From assembly GCA_964017045.1 (NCBI GenBank), contig OZ024808.1, positions 19,213,284 to 19,277,283 on the forward strand: a stretch of DNA of 64,000 nucleotides. The letters run 5' to 3'. The stretch is from Omphiscola glabra. Lineage: Eukaryota; Mollusca; Gastropoda; Lymnaeidae. Shown one piece after another: positions 37,201 to 41,910 of the stretch. The notes under the pieces were generated by a model. That model did no database searches, was not told the DNA's origin, and saw nothing but the letters and a program-made list of their open reading frames with translations. Made by a program: the position numbers and the translations under genes. Each line of letters opens with the position of its first letter. Within the stretch, counting starts at the first letter, position 1.

Positions 37201-37944
37201 GATACTGGTGGACATTTTTACTTTGAAAATTGTATTGAACGTTTTTTTTTTTAAATTTTAAGTTACCCACATTAGTTTAATATTCTGAGTGTGCTTAATA
37301 TAAATTTAAAAAAAATTAAATTGTCTCACAAATAAAAGCAAAGCAAGAAAGAAGTATCGTAGAGACTGCATTCCAGCCTGATGCAGGACATACTAAAACA
37401 GGATACTTTAAAAAAAATGTAAAACTCAAGAGAGAGAAATGAACAGTTGGGCCAATTGCCTTTCTCTGCAAACACAACTATTTTCTTTTATCAGGCAATA
37501 ATAGCTTTAAAGTTAATTTAGGAGGACTTGACTCGACGTTTGTTTAAATCTAACACTATGTTACTAAGAGAATTATATAATGCATAAGAGAAGTATGTAA
37601 AACCTGAGAGAAGCAAACAACATGTAAGAGAAGTAAACAACATGTAAGAGAAGTGTACAACACAACAGAAGTTTACAATACAGTAAGAGAAGTCTACAAT
37701 ACATAAGAGACGTATCTAATACATTAGAGAAGCACAATACACCAAGCATTGTGTTGGTGAGGTTAATTGGATATGCCAACATTTAAATAATTAAATATAA
37801 ATAAACATATATTTTTCCCCAATACTCTCCCCACAGTATGTGAACAGTTTCTATGAAAACAGGCTCCAAGGAGAGGAACAGTATTGGTGGTTACAGATGA
37901 CCTCCGCTGTAGAGTTCATCAAAACTATGGAGTACTCAACGTAA
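1016..37944 (+). CDS. GAPVD1: GAPVD1 / Gapex-5 orthologue (RasGAP-like + VPS9 domain), 26 coding exons
   Basis: Spliced gene read from exon homology and GT-AG borders; all 26 coding exons join without a frame break into about 1849 residues (human protein about 1480). The N-terminus matches the family start ([13 protein letters not shown] segment). Residues about 72-422 form the RasGAP-like domain, including the [10 protein letters not shown] signature in exon 3. Residues about 423-1512 are mostly low-complexity Ser/Thr/Pro/Asn-rich and longer than in vertebrates. Residues about 1513-1652 are helical, and about 1660-1849 form the VPS9 domain, with the [10 protein letters not shown] motif and a Tyr opening the last exon. 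The family activates Rab5-type GTPases on early endosomes and has been linked to receptor trafficking. The ATG at 1016 has A at -3 and aligns with the family start. Introns are loaded with minisatellites and DNA-transposon remnants. Gene identity is very secure; the exact ends of some exons are inferred by eye. Confidence 0.95.
1965..2615 (+). CDS. GAPVD1: GAPVD1 exon 2 (first part of RasGAP-like domain)
   Basis: Residues 72-288, phase 0 at both ends. Contains the [13 protein letters not shown] and NPRRLIRR segments conserved with vertebrate GAPVD1. The helix [15 protein letters not shown] aligns with the segment that carries the arginine finger in p120 RasGAP. Acceptor ATAG before GTTTAC; donor GTTGGT after CAG. 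Confidence 0.93.
2862..3032 (+). CDS. GAPVD1: GAPVD1 exon 3 (RasGAP signature)
   Basis: Residues 289-345, phase 0 at both ends. Carries [13 protein letters not shown], the family version of the RasGAP FLR..CPAI..P signature, followed by [19 protein letters not shown], which matches vertebrate GAPVD1 closely. Confidence 0.94.
3474..3652. repeat. 12-bp minisatellite in GAPVD1 intron 3
   Basis: About 15 copies of GTGCCAGGTGTA with GTGTCAGGTGTT variants, often arranged as 36-bp higher-order units. It ends about 50 bases before the exon 4 acceptor and happens to be open in the exon 4 reading frame (VPG-type translation). Confidence 0.95.
3701..3787 (+). CDS. GAPVD1: GAPVD1 exon 4
   Basis: Residues 346-374 ([10 protein letters not shown] ... 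LYGRFEK), phase 0 at both ends. It matches the helix after the RasGAP signature. The donor is the weaker GTTGGT. A 12-bp minisatellite ends about 50 bases upstream of the acceptor. Confidence 0.85.
4363..4506 (+). CDS. GAPVD1: GAPVD1 exon 5
   Basis: Residues 375-422 ([13 protein letters not shown] ... MSGDVRQM), phase 0 at both ends. It continues the RasGAP-like domain C-terminal helices; MSGD is shared with vertebrates. Confidence 0.88.
4801..5038 (+). CDS. GAPVD1: GAPVD1 exon 6
   Basis: Residues 423-501 plus one base. Leaves the folded domain ([11 protein letters not shown]) and enters a Pro/Ser/Gly-rich linker. Donor AAAG then GTGAGT. Confidence 0.88.
5251..5756. repeat. 50-bp minisatellite, 10 copies, GAPVD1 intron 6
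   Basis: Unit begins TATCAAATGATAAAATGGAG; copies differ by a few substitutions only. Confidence 0.97.
5818..6030. repeat. 34-bp minisatellite, about 6 copies, GAPVD1 intron 6
   Basis: Unit TTAAAGTGTTTTTCTTGGCA then GGTTGGCAGGTCTG; T-rich, merging with the pyrimidine tract region of exon 7. Confidence 0.93.
6071..6228 (+). CDS. GAPVD1: GAPVD1 exon 7
   Basis: Residues 502-554. Starts with a basic run (QKKKKS) and contains [17 protein letters not shown], matching the vertebrate EEVLVISLGTG...PGMM segment. A 34-bp minisatellite ends about 40 bases before the acceptor. Confidence 0.9.
6397..6600. repeat. 26-bp minisatellite, about 8 copies, GAPVD1 intron 7
   Basis: Unit TTGTCACAAGATCTACTTTG then ATGTCA; later copies degenerate. 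Confidence 0.92.
6733..6892 (+). CDS. GAPVD1: GAPVD1 exon 8
   Basis: Residues 555-607 plus one base. Pro/Ala/Ser-rich, then [14 protein letters not shown], which matches the conserved LRFSL phosphosite-like motif of the family. Confidence 0.9.
7172..7363 (+). CDS. GAPVD1: GAPVD1 exon 9
   Basis: Residues 608-671 plus one base, acidic and Ser-rich, predicted disordered. Enters and leaves in phase 1, so the exon is symmetrical and could be skipped without a frameshift. Confidence 0.87.
8146..8253 (+). CDS. GAPVD1: GAPVD1 exon 10
   Basis: Residues 672-707 plus one base. Contains [14 protein letters not shown], aligned with the vertebrate LRKFEIRDMMG motif. Phase 1 at both ends; donor GTGAGT. 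Confidence 0.87.
8441..8739. mobile_element. Foldback / Mutator-like MITE with 9-bp target duplication
   Basis: A 299-bp element made mostly of two long inverted arms (about 130 bp each). The left arm starts near CCGGAAATTTGATCG and the right ends near CATCAAATTTCCGG; both carry the TTTCGTCGACGGAAAATTGATC motif or its complement. The identical 9-mer GTCTAATTT flanks both sides (8432-8440 and 8740-8748). A 9-bp duplication with long inverted ends suggests a non-autonomous MULE; that family assignment is inference. Lies in GAPVD1 intron 10. Confidence 0.75.
8991..9141. repeat. 51-bp tandem repeat, 3 copies, GAPVD1 intron 10
   Basis: Unit starts ACAATGATGATCTCCCATGT; three copies nearly identical. 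Confidence 0.95.
9426..9568 (+). CDS. GAPVD1: GAPVD1 exon 11 (first WSTDVLASD motif)
   Basis: Residues 708-755. Encodes [19 protein letters not shown], equivalent to SETWSTDVLGSD of the vertebrate protein. The next exon encodes a second version of the same motif. Confidence 0.93.
9777..10148. repeat. 42-bp minisatellite, about 9 copies, GAPVD1 intron 11
   Basis: Unit CACATGATCTTGTTAATTTA then ATAACTGCTATGAAGCTTCCCC. The first two copies are a divergent type (TTTGATAATTTCTATGCAG). Runs almost into the exon 12 acceptor. Confidence 0.95.
10180..10284 (+). CDS. GAPVD1: GAPVD1 exon 12 (second WSTDVLASD motif)
   Basis: Residues 756-790, phase 0 at both ends. Encodes [20 protein letters not shown] 42-bp minisatellite ends about 30 bases before the acceptor at 10179. 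Confidence 0.93.
10847..10901 (+). CDS. GAPVD1: GAPVD1 exon 13 (55 nt)
   Basis: Residues 791-808 plus one base ([18 protein letters not shown]). Small acidic exon found from its strong acceptor (CCTCCCCTTAG), donor GTAATT and correct phase. Confidence 0.78.
11285..12873 (+). CDS. GAPVD1: GAPVD1 exon 14 (giant disordered exon)
   Basis: Residues 809-1338, one 1589-nt exon. Ser-, Thr-, Asn- and Gly-rich with recurring RSSLDS / NSSLDN-type segments, many acidic-directed Ser sites, and a basic [16 protein letters not shown] patch. The recurrent R-x-S and S-x-D motifs suggest a phosphorylated scaffold segment; this is inference. No recognised globular domain. Donor GTCAGT after GACAAG. Confidence 0.93.
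13151..13536. mobile_element. hAT-type MITE (CAGGGGTCCTCAAA ends)
   Basis: Left end CAGGGGTCCTCAAA and right end TTTGAGGACCCCTG are exact inverted repeats. Length 386 bp. I do not see a matching 8-bp target duplication, so it may be old or rearranged. Intron 14 of GAPVD1. Confidence 0.7.
13627..14213. repeat. 18-bp minisatellite, about 33 copies, GAPVD1 intron 14
   Basis: Unit ATAGGCAGACATGGATAC with scattered substitutions. Because the unit is a multiple of three, it produces long meaningless open frames on both strands. Confidence 0.97.
14315..14738. repeat. 16-bp minisatellite, about 26 copies, GAPVD1 intron 14
   Basis: Unit AAGACATTCACTGATT, with regularly spaced GAGACATT variants. Confidence 0.97.
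14760..17580. other. GAPVD1 intron 14, no gene seen
   Basis: Unique AT-rich sequence. It includes a degenerate repeat around TTTGGAGCTCTGTAGATA (about 15010-15130), a (TA)n run near 15175-15190, and a two-copy tandem duplication of about 65 bp at 15604-15731. No coding or RNA gene recognised. Confidence 0.5.
18196..18335. repeat. 18-bp tandem repeat, about 8 copies, GAPVD1 intron 14
   Basis: Unit GACATCGGAATGCACTAA with GACAGCGGAATG and GACAGTGGAATG variants. Confidence 0.93.
18680..18935. repeat. 46-bp minisatellite, 5-6 copies, GAPVD1 intron 14
   Basis: Unit TTGGTCTATTTGGAATTCAA then TGTCTGGTACTGTTGCTTAC and TTGTTT; one copy is a base shorter. Confidence 0.95.
19295..19373 (+). CDS. GAPVD1: GAPVD1 exon 15
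   Basis: Residues 1339-1364 plus one base, ending [15 protein letters not shown]. Acceptor CTGCACAG, donor GTGCGT. Follows an intron of about 6.4 kb filled with repeats. Confidence 0.85.
19567..19742. repeat. 33-bp tandem repeat, about 5 copies, GAPVD1 intron 15
   Basis: Unit AAGGGTATCAATGTAAGTGA then TAGATATCAATGT; begins about 190 bases after the exon 15 donor. Each unit contains GTAAGTG. Confidence 0.95.
19798..20006. repeat. About 59-bp tandem repeat, 3-4 copies, GAPVD1 intron 15
   Basis: Unit contains TTGTTACATAAATAGTTGTG then ACCCGTTGGTCCTTTTGTTG. Confidence 0.9.
20062..20300. repeat. About 56-bp degenerate G-rich repeat, 4 copies, GAPVD1 intron 15
   Basis: Units contain GGTTGGGGAGTTGGTGGAGG then GAGTATGCATCTGG. 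The + strand is strongly G-rich with runs of two to four G. Confidence 0.88.
20455..20493 (+). CDS. GAPVD1: GAPVD1 micro-exon 16 (39 nt)
   Basis: Residues 1365-1377 ([13 protein letters not shown]), phase 1 at both ends, so skipping would keep the frame. Flanked by clean ACAG acceptor and GTAAGG donor. Basic, continuing the positive patch of exon 15. Confidence 0.78.
   Translation, partial: GSRGKIQSLIKI
21000..21080 (+). CDS. GAPVD1: GAPVD1 exon 17 (81 nt)
   Basis: Residues 1378-1404 ([19 protein letters not shown]...). Open only in the frame required by exons 16 and 18; acceptor ACAG, donor GTAAGC. Symmetrical phase 1, possibly alternative. Homology is weak, so this rests on splice signals and frame. 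Confidence 0.65.
21751..22089. repeat. 34-bp minisatellite, 10 copies, GAPVD1 intron 17
   Basis: Unit GAGAAAAGTACAGACTGCCT then ACACACAATGATAA. Confidence 0.95.
22373..23529. repeat. 34-bp minisatellite, about 34 copies, GAPVD1 intron 17
   Basis: Unit ACTTCAGGCAGCTGGGCACC then AAGGTCTCATAACA. Copies alternate among GGGCACC, GAGCTCC, GAGCACC and GGGAACC variants. At 1.16 kb this is the largest array in the gene. It lies 350 bases upstream of exon 18. Confidence 0.97.
23879..24201 (+). CDS. GAPVD1: GAPVD1 exon 18
   Basis: Residues 1405-1512. Begins with [14 protein letters not shown], matching the vertebrate EDILDKYRNIKR motif, then an Asn/Ser run, then [16 protein letters not shown], matching [15 protein letters not shown]. 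The Asn run reflects a CAACAG/AACAAC microsatellite within coding sequence. Confidence 0.93.
24784..24944 (+). CDS. GAPVD1: GAPVD1 exon 19
   Basis: Residues 1513-1565 plus two bases. Encodes [20 protein letters not shown], very close to the vertebrate helical segment (LKVQIAEAINLQDKNLMAQ). Confidence 0.95.
25508..25773. repeat. 31-bp minisatellite, about 8-9 copies, GAPVD1 intron 19
   Basis: Unit CTGGTGCGGCTGTTGTTCAC then TACTCTCTGCC, with CTGGTGTGGCTGTTGTTTAC variants in a repeating pattern. Confidence 0.95.
26403..26720. repeat. Left copy of a ~310-bp dispersed direct repeat
   Basis: Shares clear sequence with 29171-29480, including ACATGCGCAAAAAATATTAT, GTTTAAGTATTATTATTA and AACAACTAAGGAACTATCTT, after a common ATATAAGAATG start. 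Both copies lie in intron 19, same orientation, about 2.8 kb apart, around a Helitron remnant. Confidence 0.85.
27613..28383. repeat. Tetranucleotide tract (TAGA/TAGG/GACA), about 770 bp
   Basis: A + strand TAGA/GATG/TAGG block passes into GACA/GAGA. Purine-rich on the + strand; produces long Leu/Ser/Cys open frames on the - strand that are not genes. Confidence 0.97.
28430..28960. repeat. Three degenerate ~155-bp repeats upstream of Helitron remnant
   Basis: ATGAGCTA..ATATAATTT-type segments recur near 28594, 28750 and 28908, each preceded by a GGGCCGGGGGCC-like core. Probably part of the Helitron-related element. Confidence 0.6.
28967..29086 (+). pseudogene. Helitron RepHel helicase, C-terminal remnant
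   Basis: The frame from 28967 to the TAA at 29084 reads [20 protein letters not shown] followed by SRV and [12 protein letters not shown]. The [11 protein letters not shown] block is the diagnostic C-terminal Pif1-like helicase motif of Helitron transposases. Only about 39 codons are recognisable and no upstream helicase motifs are seen. CTAG at 29167-29170 followed by T is a candidate Helitron 3' end. Confidence 0.75.
29171..29480. repeat. Right copy of the ~310-bp dispersed direct repeat
   Basis: Pairs with 26403-26720. Starts exactly after the candidate Helitron 3' CTAG, so the repeat may be host or older-element sequence into which something inserted. Confidence 0.8.
29483..29597. repeat. 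15-bp tandem repeat, about 7-8 copies, GAPVD1 intron 19
   Basis: Unit GCTCATGGTCACATG; ends about 115 bases before exon 20. Confidence 0.92.
29715..29849 (+). CDS. GAPVD1: GAPVD1 exon 20
   Basis: Residues 1566-1610 plus two bases ([20 protein letters not shown], then LVRCRQGLL). Follows a 4.8-kb intron containing a Helitron remnant and a large tetranucleotide tract. Confidence 0.95.
30152..30800. repeat. 31-bp minisatellite, about 21 copies, GAPVD1 intron 20
   Basis: Unit AGTGTTGTGTCTTGTGAGGC then AGAAAAGTATT; GAGACAG variants recur every few copies. Highly homogeneous. Confidence 0.97.
30864..30987 (+). CDS. GAPVD1: GAPVD1 exon 21
   Basis: Residues 1611-1652. Encodes [20 protein letters not shown], matching vertebrate LLLESKEKKIREFIQDFQKL. 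Acceptor lies about 60 bases after the end of a 21-copy, 31-bp array. Confidence 0.95.
31303..32061 (+). mobile_element. hAT transposon remnant with transposase C-terminus
   Basis: Ends CATGGGCGCCC / GGGCGCCCATG are inverted, and the exact 8-mer ACTCTGCC flanks both sides (31295-31302 and 32062-32069), as expected for hAT. Inside, near 31555-31700, a + strand frame reads [20 protein letters not shown], resembling the C-terminal dimerisation region of hAT transposases of the TTF-finger/ZMYM type. Only about 75 residues remain, so it is a deletion derivative. A C-rich 22-29-bp repeat (TAGAAAATATTTTGCCCCCC) fills 31900-32045. GAPVD1 intron 21. Confidence 0.85.
32741..33187 (+). mobile_element. 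tRNA-derived SINE with duplicated body and (ATT)n tail
   Basis: Head resembles a Leu/Ser tRNA: box A TGGCCGAGTGG (32745-32755) and box B-like GGAGTTCAATCC (32789-32800). A body segment starting CCCGGGTGGATGGGACTCGT occurs twice, at 32838 and 32965. The 3' part (CGCTTCGAGCCTTTGGGAAT then AAGCG, AAATAAACTTC, (ATT)n) is typical of invertebrate SINE/LINE tails. The tRNA part is not a functional tRNA. GAPVD1 intron 21. Confidence 0.85.
33531..33597 (+). CDS. GAPVD1: GAPVD1 exon 22
   Basis: Residues 1653-1674 plus one base ([22 protein letters not shown]), the approach to the VPS9 domain; vertebrate match VEDFLQFLYGAMAQDVIWQ. Confidence 0.93.
33909..34023 (+). CDS. GAPVD1: GAPVD1 exon 23 (VPS9 domain)
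   Basis: Residues 1675-1712 plus two bases. [20 protein letters not shown] then GDILRDQ, matching vertebrate [26 protein letters not shown]. Confidence 0.95.
34579..34717 (+). CDS. GAPVD1: GAPVD1 exon 24 (VPS9 domain)
   Basis: Residues 1713-1759, [20 protein letters not shown] through [16 protein letters not shown]. Donor GTAAGT. Core VPS9 helices. Confidence 0.95.
35228..35343. repeat. About 41-bp tandem repeat, left block, GAPVD1 intron 24
   Basis: Units contain GGCCAGCCCACTAGAACTCA then CACATACATCTCAACTCTGAT. The array is split by a GC-rich insertion at 35344-35842. Confidence 0.9.
35344..35842. mobile_element. GC-rich 499-bp insertion of unknown type
   Basis: Base composition changes abruptly to GC- and CpG-rich inside an AT-rich minisatellite. 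ATCCCAACT occurs on both sides (35335-35343 and 35843-35851), consistent with a 9-bp target duplication, though the flanking repeat itself has a near-identical segment. I see no inverted ends, tRNA boxes or coding motif. It may be a SINE, a retroelement fragment or foreign DNA. Confidence 0.5.
35852..35975. repeat. About 41-bp tandem repeat, right block, GAPVD1 intron 24
   Basis: Continues the units of 35228-35343 after the GC-rich insertion; three copies. Confidence 0.9.
36296..36460 (+). CDS. GAPVD1: GAPVD1 exon 25 (VPS9 catalytic helix)
   Basis: Residues 1760-1814. Contains [17 protein letters not shown]; the first Asp (about D1791) corresponds to the catalytic Asp of Rabex-5. The canonical end is STIQ with donor GTAATG at 36461, but the last 30 bases and this donor are copied downstream in a 45-bp array, so several alternative ends are possible, each adding 15 residues. 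Confidence 0.93.
36461..36729 (+). repeat. 45-bp minisatellite made from exon 25 end plus its splice donor
   Basis: Six units: GTAATGTTATGGCAAAATCC then ATTTGGTCTTCTCTCTACCA then TACAG. The last 25 bases of each unit are a copy of the exon 25 end, and each is followed by the donor GTAATG. Units 1-5 are 45 bp (in frame, no stop) and unit 6 is 44 bp. Potential donors lie at 36461, 36506, 36551, 36596, 36641, 36686 and 36730. Confidence 0.97.
36918..37212. repeat. 44-bp minisatellite, about 7 copies, GAPVD1 intron 25
   Basis: Unit GACAAAAGATGATACTGGTA then GACATGAGATTGAAACAAGT and GTCA. Confidence 0.95.
37580..37745. repeat. Degenerate ~20-bp repeat, GAPVD1 intron 25
   Basis: Units resemble ACATGTAAGAGAAGTAAACA; ends about 90 bases before the last exon. 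Confidence 0.75.
37837..37944 (+). CDS. GAPVD1: GAPVD1 exon 26 (last coding exon, stop at 37942-37944)
   Basis: Residues 1815-1849 and TAA. Opens with the Tyr (YVNSFY) equivalent to the catalytic Tyr of Rabex-5, then [19 protein letters not shown], matching the vertebrate C-terminus EESYWWMQFTAAVEFIKTI. Confidence 0.96.
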   Translation, partial: YVNSFYENRLQGEEQYWWLQMTSAVEFIKTMEYST

Positions 37945-38621
37945 TCCTGTGCTTCTTGTGCCGCTAGAGATTTTCCCCAGCTGTGCAGGCAGCTTTATGG
38001 CATAGGGTGAATGAAATGGATCATTACTTGTGGAGCAACTGAGATGTGCAGTAGTTTCAGCACGAGTATTGGCTTACGCTTTTTGCAATGAAGGCTTCTC
38101 AGGGGGTGTTGGTTCCCTGTGAATTCTCAAAGACTTTTGGAGTTATTGCCCAAGGATGGCCATAACAGGGACGTCCACATCGGTTGTCCAGATAAGATTT
38201 GTTTACTAACAGTTCACGTTTCATTGACCGCTCACTAGGCCTCCTCCCTCCCCACTGGATCTAAGGAACTTTGACACGCCAGCTTTTTTCTGGGATGCTG
38301 GGATGTCATGTGGCTCGGCCAGCTGCTCTATAGATATCAACCGTCATTTTTTTTACATGTTAGCATTACATAGTATTGTTTTAGTATTGGAATTATATTA
38401 TTTTTCATACTTAGAATACATTAGCATAATGTTAACGCTATTACCTTACAACATGAAGCTAACACCGTTTTGAAGAATTAAAACGTCGTTTCAGTTTTAT
38501 GCCAGTCCCTTGTAGTATTGGCCCATCAAGAAGTATATTTTGTAATGCCCAAGTATGGCTTTTTTGGGGGGATACATCCTTGTTCTTCATGGGTCAGGCT
38601 TGTCCATGTTGATAAACACAC

Positions 38622-39158
38622 CATAGGTCAGGAAGGATTGACCCAGCCTTCACACCGTAGGTCAGGAAGGATGGACCCAGCCTTCATACCATGGGTCAGG
38701 AAGTATGGACCCAGCCTTCACACCATAGGTCAGGAAGGATGGACCCAGCCTTCACACCGTGGGTCAGGAAGGATGGACCCAGCCTTCACACCATAGGTCA
38801 GGAAGAATGGACCCAGCCTTCACACCATTGGTCAGAAAGGATGGACCCAGCCTTCACACCGTGGGTCAGGAAGGATGGATCCAGCCTTCACACCATAGGT
38901 CAGGAAGGATGGACCCAGCCTTCACACCGTGGGTCAGGAAGGACTGACCCAGCCTTCACACCATAGGTCAGGAAGGATGGGTCCAGCCTTCACACCGTAG
39001 GTCAGGAAGGATGGACCCAGCCTTCACACCGTTGGTCAGGAAGGACGGACCCAGCCTTCACACCATAGGTCAGGAAGGATGGACCCAGCCTTCACACCGT
39101 AGGTCAGGAAGGATGGACCCAGCCTTCACACCATAGGTCAGGAAGGACTGACCCAGCC
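38622..39158. repeat. 34-bp minisatellite, about 16 copies, in putative 3' UTR
   Basis: Unit ACCCAGCCTTCACACCATAG then GTCAGGAAGGATGG; CCGTGGGT and CCGTAGGT variants alternate. Confidence 0.97.
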
Positions 39159-40212
39159 CTCCTCTGGTATGGAATTTAAGATGGGTATGAAATTCCCTTA
39201 TTTAGAATTTGAAAATTTTCAGAGGCCATATTTATCTATTTTTAAAAAATCACATAATTCCAGATGTTTTCTAAATTTGTGTTTATACAGTTAGATGGTT
39301 TACATAAATGATGTATTAGATTTTGGTTTAAGGAGATCAGACATTTGGTCCCAAAAGCAATGTCACAATTGAAAACAAATTATGTTATTCAAATTTATTG
39401 AACAAATACATAATCATATTTTTAAAAAGTGTCCCATACAGCATTAATTTTATGTTTTTTCTATTCAATATCAGATTTTTGAATTTTATTTGGTTTTTAT
39501 TTGAAAGCAGCAGTTAATTCAGTATTGAAAGTGGAGTATTTTCCCTTTGTTGTTGATATTTTGTTTCACTGGAGTAATTCCAAAGTAAATTATTTAAATT
39601 TAAATCTGTGAGAGTAATTCTGAAGTAAATTTATCCATGTTTGAGGAATTCCACAGTAATTTTGTCTCCACTGTAGGGTGTACACTACTGACTGATTTAC
39701 AATTCTATCTTTTCAACCCTTTCTAAAAACATGCAATCAGCAGGGTTTTTTTTTTTTTTTATTAAGGAAACAAAATTGCTGTTCTGCTTGAATATATCAG
39801 ATTTTCTTGTTTTTCAAATGGATGAATCCATTGTTATTTTAGAGCTCTATCCAGACCTCCATGCATTGATTGGAATCATGATTTCGTTTCAAATTTTTTT
39901 TTTTGGGTCTTTTTTGTGCTTGTTTTTTTTAAAGTTGTATCATCTGTGATCTTGATCTTTACACGCAAAAAAAGATCTTTGTCTATTGACTTGCCAAAAT
40001 TTGTTCTTGAAGTTTAGTTTCCCAAGTTCGTGACTTAACACTGTGCTGGATATTTTGTCATTGGCGCACACAAGATATGCTTGCTAGCGTTTTCAGCTGT
40101 CACTGTTTATGTCATGCACATTGGTTTCTCAAACTCCATTCCATTTTGAATATTGTTTTTCTTTCTTTGTGTCGATGGCACGGAAAGATTTCCTGTAATG
40201 ATAAGTAATTCT

Positions 40213-40455
40213 TGGCATATTTCTATGAATATTTGGCATATTTGTATATGATTATTTGGCATATGCGTCTTGAGTGTTTGGCATATGTGTCAGATTATTT
40301 GGCTTATGTGTCTATGATCATTTGGCATGTGTCTGATTATTTGGCATTTATGTCTATGATTATATGGCATGTGTCAGTGATTATTCAGCATATGAGTCTA
40401 TGATTGTTTGCCCTGCTCAGTGATTATTCAGCATATGAGTCTATGATTGTTTGCC
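40213..40455. repeat. Degenerate ~23-bp repeat
   Basis: Units like TATGATTATTTGGCATATGT; about ten copies, poorly conserved. Confidence 0.85.
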
Positions 40456-41073
40456 CTGCTGTTTTGTTCCAATTCAAATTTTTTTATTTTTAATCTAAAA
40501 CGTGTAACTATTATTTCAAAGCGGACACACTCTGCTGCTGTGTCTGCATTCGGTTTGCATCTCCTTAAAAATATTTACCCATCAGTTTGACCATTGTAAT
40601 GAAGTGTTGGGTTTTGGTGACAACTTACATGCAGCAAAGCCAAGATTTGCATCAGTGTAAAGAAATTTATTGGTTGACATACAAAACAAATCCTCCTCCT
40701 AAATATTGTGTGATTTCTATGTAAAGTTGATGCTCCGTATAAACCTATAGCAGCTTTAGCATGTCAGATAAATATGTATAAAATTAAGCACAGGTTTGTT
40801 AAAAAAATGTTTTCTCTTGCTTTGCATTATCAAAAGTCACGTGACGTTCATTTACCGTTTGTGACATGTTTCATATCTTTTGTTTTATGATGTAAATTGT
40901 TTTGTAAAAATATTAATTTATTCTCTGCTTTAAAAAAAAAAATCCTTCTCTGTGATGCGTCCTCGATGGCAAGATATTTGCCGTGTGGTTTTCTTAATCA
41001 GGTGTAAAATCTCATGTGTACTTACATTTTTCCCGCTATTTATTGTTGGCATTGTCCAACAAGTCAGACAGTC

Positions 41074-41171
41074 TGCTTACACTAGAACTGTGTCTGCTTA
41101 CACTAGAACTGCGTCTGCTTACACTAGAACTGTGTCTGCTTACACTAGAACTGTGTCTGCTTACACTAGAA
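41074..41171. repeat. 21-bp tandem repeat, about 5 copies
   Basis: Unit TCTGCTTACACTAGAACTGT plus G. Confidence 0.95.
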
Positions 41172-41834
41172 TTGTATTAACTACACGAGCTTAGAGGTAA
41201 TCAATATAACCTCCTTCAATTATCTTTCACATTCAGTTCTGAAATAAAAATCTGATTTAAATGACAATCTGGTGAATGACACCGTCAAAGGCATTGTCGG
41301 TTGTTTTTTTTTAATTTGTTTTTTTTGTTAGCAACGTTTGGAATGAAACTCCATTTGTGTCCAAGCAACTCAGTTTCTGACATTGTGGCAGGAGTTACGT
41401 TACATGATAAAATAATTCTTCGTTGGGGCCCCGCACATAAAAAGTTTGCCAGCCTCTGCTGTAGGGGGATGCATTGACCCTTCTGTAGAGGCCACTGCTT
41501 TAAACCACAGCTGGCGGTCATATGAAAACGTATTTCAGTATTGACTGTGTCCTCATTAAACCGGAGCTTCTCATCTCTGACCTTTGACCTTGTTATTATG
41601 GTGGCCCCATTCAGACCTAGGCAGCTGTGATTCAAGCAATATTTGTTAGAATCGATGTAAGCAAAGCCTATCTGTTCAATGCAGAATTAATTTGCATAAA
41701 TCTTTGCACTTTAAAAACATGGTCTCGGTACAAGAGGTTTCTACTTGTAATAAAAGTTCAGTCTCAGCTGACACATTCATTCACATTTTATATTCATGCT
41801 TTTTCAAATGTTAAAATTGACTTTTTTTTTTTTT

Positions 41835-41910
41835 TTTTAATAAAAAGTCAATTTATTGCAATGATGAACATGTATGTTCATCATTGCAATAAATTGACTT
41901 TTTATTAAAA
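41835..41910. repeat. Perfect palindrome: 36-bp arms, 4-nt loop
   Basis: Arms 41835-41870 and 41875-41910 are exact reverse complements around TGTA. Core is AAGTCAATTTATTGCAATGA. A third partial copy of the arm end (AAAATTGACTTTT) precedes the poly-T to the left. It would form a strong hairpin if transcribed. Confidence 0.95.

Noticed and set aside
41420..41461. hAT terminus (AAGTTTGCCAGCCTCTGCTG)
   Set aside because: Only one end is seen; no partner end or target duplication within reach.
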